From positions 496,001 through 560,000 of the forward strand of contig NZ_KI911562.1 in the NCBI RefSeq assembly GCF_000515315.1: DNA of 64,000 nucleotides, given 5' to 3'. Under the pieces are notes generated by a model. That model was not told the origin of the DNA, did no database searches, and saw nothing but the letters and a program-made list of their open reading frames with translations. Made by a program: the position numbers and the translations under genes. This document shows positions 61,842-64,000 of this stretch, in pieces; the stretch's first letter is position 1, and the number at the start of each line of letters is the position of its first letter. This stretch comes from Asinibacterium sp. OR53 (GTDB lineage: Bacteria > Bacteroidota > Bacteroidia > Chitinophagales > Chitinophagaceae).

Positions 61842-62177
61842 ATGAGAAAACCTTTGCAAGCTTATTCTTTTTTTGCGACTGGCCTGATCTTGCTGGCCGC
61901 ATGTCTTTTTATGAGTTCCTGCGCAAACAATTCACACGCAGAAGCTGAAAAGAAAGATTCTTCCGGCACTCACCCAGATCCGATGAGCCTTGAATTGAGA
62001 TTTACTGCCGATATGCTCGACAACAAGAAAGACCCGTCCTGCGGTATGCCTGTAACAGCCGGCATGTCAGATACTGCCCACTATCACGGCAAGGTGATCG
62101 GTTTCTGTTCGAAAGAATGCAAGGCTGAATTCCAGAAGAGCCCTGATAAATACATAGCGGCTGCGGAAATGAAATAA
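61842..62177 (+). CDS. YHS-domain lipoprotein (metal-binding)
   Basis: 111 aa. The signal peptide ends at a lipobox (FMSSC), predicting a lipoprotein. The C-terminal ~45 residues are a YHS/TRASH-type domain: KDPSCGMPVTAGMSDTAHYHGKVIGFCSKECKAEFQKSPDKYI. The first Cys-Gly-Met and the later C-S-K-E-C match the metal-binding motif found in copper and heavy-metal handling proteins. The linker is acidic and His-containing. It is transcribed alone, convergent with the helicase gene. A role in periplasmic copper sequestration is plausible by family but not shown. Confidence 0.88.
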   Translation: MRKPLQAYSFFATGLILLAACLFMSSCANNSHAEAEKKDSSGTHPDPMSLELRFTADMLDNKKDPSCGMPVTAGMSDTAHYHGKVIGFCSKECKAEFQKSPDKYIAAAEMK

Positions 62178-62199
62178 TTATCCCGCAATAATTTACCGG

Positions 62200-62231
62200 A
62201 ATGCCATGCGATGATATTGTGGGGCATTTTT
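62200..62231 (+). terminator. Terminator after the YHS-domain gene
   Basis: AATGCC and GGCATT flank a 17-nt loop, followed by TTTTAATTT. The stem is short, so this is moderate evidence. It lies between two convergent genes. Confidence 0.45.
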
Positions 62232-62234
62232 AAT

Positions 62235-64000
62235 TTAACTGAATAAGTATTCCACGTCTTCTTTGGTAAGACTCTTCACAAAGCCTTCATCGTCTGTAAT
62301 GAGTTCGCGGGCAAGGCTTCGTTTCCGCTCCTGTAGTTTGAGTATTTTGTCTTCCACCGTATCGGTGCATATCATCCTGTAAGCGAAAATATTTTTCGTT
62401 TGACCAATGCGGTGTGTACGATCTATCGCCTGTTGTTCCACAGCCGGATTCCACCAGGGATCAACAATGTAAACATAATCTGCCGCAGTGAGGTTCAGAC
62501 CTACACCTCCCGCTTTCAGCGAGATGAGGAAAACACGGCAGTTCTCATCATTCTGGAATCGCTGGATAGCTTTTTCACGTTCGTCTACTGTACTGCTTCC
62601 ATCGAAATATTCGTAATCAACACCAAGCTCTTCCAGCTTTTGTTTTATCAGTGCCAGCATGCCCAGGAACTGCGAGAATACCAGCGCTTTGTGGTTGCTG
62701 ATGTTTTCAGTGATCTCCCTGCCAATCTCTTCGAGTTTTACCGACACATTGGGGTACCGTTCTTCTTCTTTCATGATGGCCGGACTATCACAGATCTGCC
62801 TGAGTCTCATCAGTCCCTGCAAAATGGTGAGCTGCGATTTTTGTATGCCCTGGTTTTCCACCACACCTAATATCTTATCGCGATAATCGTTCCGGTAAGC
62901 ATCATAAATCCTTCGCTGCTCTTCTCCCATTTCACAGAACAGTACCATTTCCTGCTTTTCGGGCAGGTCTTTGGCCACTTGTTCTTTTGTACGACGCAGG
63001 ATGAATGGATACAGTAGTTTGCGCAAATGCTCTTTCTGTTCTTTTTCTCCGAACTTGTCAATCGGGATGGAGAACTCCTGCTTGAAAAATTCTACACTAC
63101 CCAGCATGCCCGGGTTGAGGAAATTCATCTGGGCATAAATATCGAATGTATTGTTTTGCAAGGGAGTACCACTCAGGCAAAGCCGGTTCCTGGCTTTCAG
63201 CAGGCCTGCAGCCTTGGTTACCTTACTGCTGGGGTTTTTGATGGCCTGGCTCTCATCGAGTATCACGTAATCAAACGGAACTTCCACAAATTGCTTGATA
63301 TCACTTCGTAAAGTACCGTAAGTAGTGATCAGCACATCCACACCGTTCATCATCAACTTCTCTTTGGACCTCCCACCACCGTGATGGATGTTGTAACTAA
63401 GACTGGGCGTGAACTTGGTGATCTCGTTTTGCCAGTTGTACATAAGTGTAGTCGGACAAACCACCAGCGCCTTGATGTGTTCATTTTCTTCCTTGAGATG
63501 ATGCAGAAAACTCAATGCCTGTATGGTTTTACCCAAACCCATATCGTCTGCCAATATACCACCCCATTGCACTTCGCGCAGGTAGTTGAGCCATTGGAAA
63601 CCGCTTTCCTGGTAAGGACGTAAAATCGCTTTCAGGTGAGCAGGGGCTGGTATTTCTTTGATAGAATGATTGTCTTTGATCCGTTCATATTTCTCTTCCA
63701 GTTTAAAAGAGAGTTCCTCTTCGTCACGCTCCAGGTATAATTCTTCTATTACTCTGAAATGGTATTTACTCAGCTTCATAGTTCCCGTCTTTCCTTCACC
63801 TACACGGAACAGCAACGAATATTTTTTGATCCATTCTTCCGGTAGGATGCCCAGCGTGCCATCATCCAGTTGCACAAACTGCTGTTTGTTGGCCAGGGCC
63901 TTTTTCACATCGTCTACCGTTACCTTCTGCTCTCCGAATTGTATCTGTACTTTGGCATCAAACCAGTCGGTGTTGCTGCTGATGAATATTTTAGTGGATG
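62235..64000 (-). CDS. SNF2/RapA-family DEAD/DEAH-type helicase (partial, runs off right edge)
   Basis: The frame is open to the right edge (about 588 residues visible) and continues upstream of the GTG at 63908 with IFISSNTDWFDAKVQIQFG, so the true start lies outside the window. Motif I is GGILADDMGLGKTIQALSFL, motif II is DYVILDESQAIKN (DESQ in the DExx box) and motif III is LSGTPLQNN. The C-terminal helicase lobe has YFDGSSTVDEREKAIQRF, SLKAGGVGLNLTAADYVYIVDPWWNPAVEQQAIDRTHRIGQ. This is a Swi2/Snf2-type DNA translocase without detectable unwinding; the N-terminal part, usually a SWIM zinc finger in Bacteroidota homologues, is cut off. Its role is in chromatin or transcription remodelling and is not further resolved. 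Confidence 0.93.
   Translation of the reverse strand, partial: STKIFISSNTDWFDAKVQIQFGEQKVTVDDVKKALANKQQFVQLDDGTLGILPEEWIKKYSLLFRVGEGKTGTMKLSKYHFRVIEELYLERDEEELSFKLEEKYERIKDNHSIKEIPAPAHLKAILRPYQESGFQWLNYLREVQWGGILADDMGLGKTIQALSFLHHLKEENEHIKALVVCPTTLMYNWQNEITKFTPSLSYNIHHGGGRSKEKLMMNGVDVLITTYGTLRSDIKQFVEVPFDYVILDESQAIKNPSSKVTKAAGLLKARNRLCLSGTPLQNNTFDIYAQMNFLNPGMLGSVEFFKQEFSIPIDKFGEKEQKEHLRKLLYPFILRRTKEQVAKDLPEKQEMVLFCEMGEEQRRIYDAYRNDYRDKILGVVENQGIQKSQLTILQGLMRLRQICDSPAIMKEEERYPNVSVKLEEIGREITENISNHKALVFSQFLGMLALIKQKLEELGVDYEYFDGSSTVDEREKAIQRFQNDENCRVFLISLKAGGVGLNLTAADYVYIVDPWWNPAVEQQAIDRTHRIGQTKNIFAYRMICTDTVEDKILKLQERKRSLARELITDDEGFVKSLTKEDVEYLFS

Noticed and set aside
1..64000. Search by eye for rRNA, tRNA, CRISPR arrays, insertion sequences, att sites and prophage genes
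   Set aside because: None seen; intergenic gaps are short and hold only promoters, terminators and the leaders described.

Overview
The window looks like chromosomal DNA of a Bacteroidota bacterium, most likely of the Chitinophagaceae/Chitinophagia group. The support is taxon-typical gene content: type IX secretion and gliding genes (PorP/SprF, an OmpA protein with a Bacteroidota-specific C-terminal domain, a gliding-type C-terminal sorting domain, PorZ), an arginine operon with an N-acyl-ornithine carbamoyltransferase, the long form of IspG, DUF4836 and DUF5606 proteins, and many TAnnTTTG promoter -7 boxes. Genus and species cannot be set from the sequence alone. I see no rRNA, tRNA, CRISPR array, insertion sequence or prophage. 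Most of the window is ordinary housekeeping and envelope DNA, densely packed.

Layout. 1-6658 (minus) is a cell-surface operon: gliding/T9SS-type surface protein, PorP/SprF, OmpA-like protein and a PAP2-like membrane protein cut by the left edge. 6759-12219 holds sigma-54 (rpoN), a DegT-type aminotransferase, a DsbA-family protein, a DUF1579 lipoprotein, a DinB-like protein and a DUF5606 protein. 12357-18923 (plus) holds a GH3/serine-hydrolase fusion, a DUF4836 lipoprotein and an FtsE/FtsX-like ABC pair. 18924-21754 (plus) is a signalling unit: small lipoprotein, multi-TM protein (possibly frameshifted), NarL-type histidine kinase and response regulator, behind a ~240-nt leader.

21762-26256 (minus) is the accessory highlight: a peptide-export cluster with a small HTH regulator, a 65-aa double-glycine precursor peptide, a CPBP-type membrane protein, an HlyD-family adaptor and a C39-peptidase ABC exporter. 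This is a complete-looking bacteriocin or signal-peptide system, and I do not recognise its mature peptide.

26364-35166 has porZ, a YncE/phosphoesterase protein, a PliI-type lysozyme inhibitor and a fused acyl-CoA mutase (IcmF). 35288-39880 has an aldose epimerase, RidA, a 3-hydroxyacyl-CoA dehydrogenase C-domain protein without a recognisable NAD fold, tsaB, an ArsR-type regulator and a persulfide-dioxygenase/rhodanese fusion. 39877-44404 (minus) is ispG-nadB-acyltransferase. 44453-49128 (minus) is a two-component system followed by kbl and a class D beta-lactamase. 49237-58311 (minus) carries an FKBP isomerase and a full arginine operon headed by a GNAT protein. 58698-61613 is an outer-membrane beta-barrel protein, then a YHS-domain lipoprotein and an SNF2 helicase cut by the right edge.

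Other points worth a second look are a pseudoknot-forming leader before the arg operon, Val at the specificity position of the arg carbamoyltransferase, several genes whose start codon falls at the predicted transcription start, and a 10-bp-periodic direct repeat before the histidine kinase promoter.
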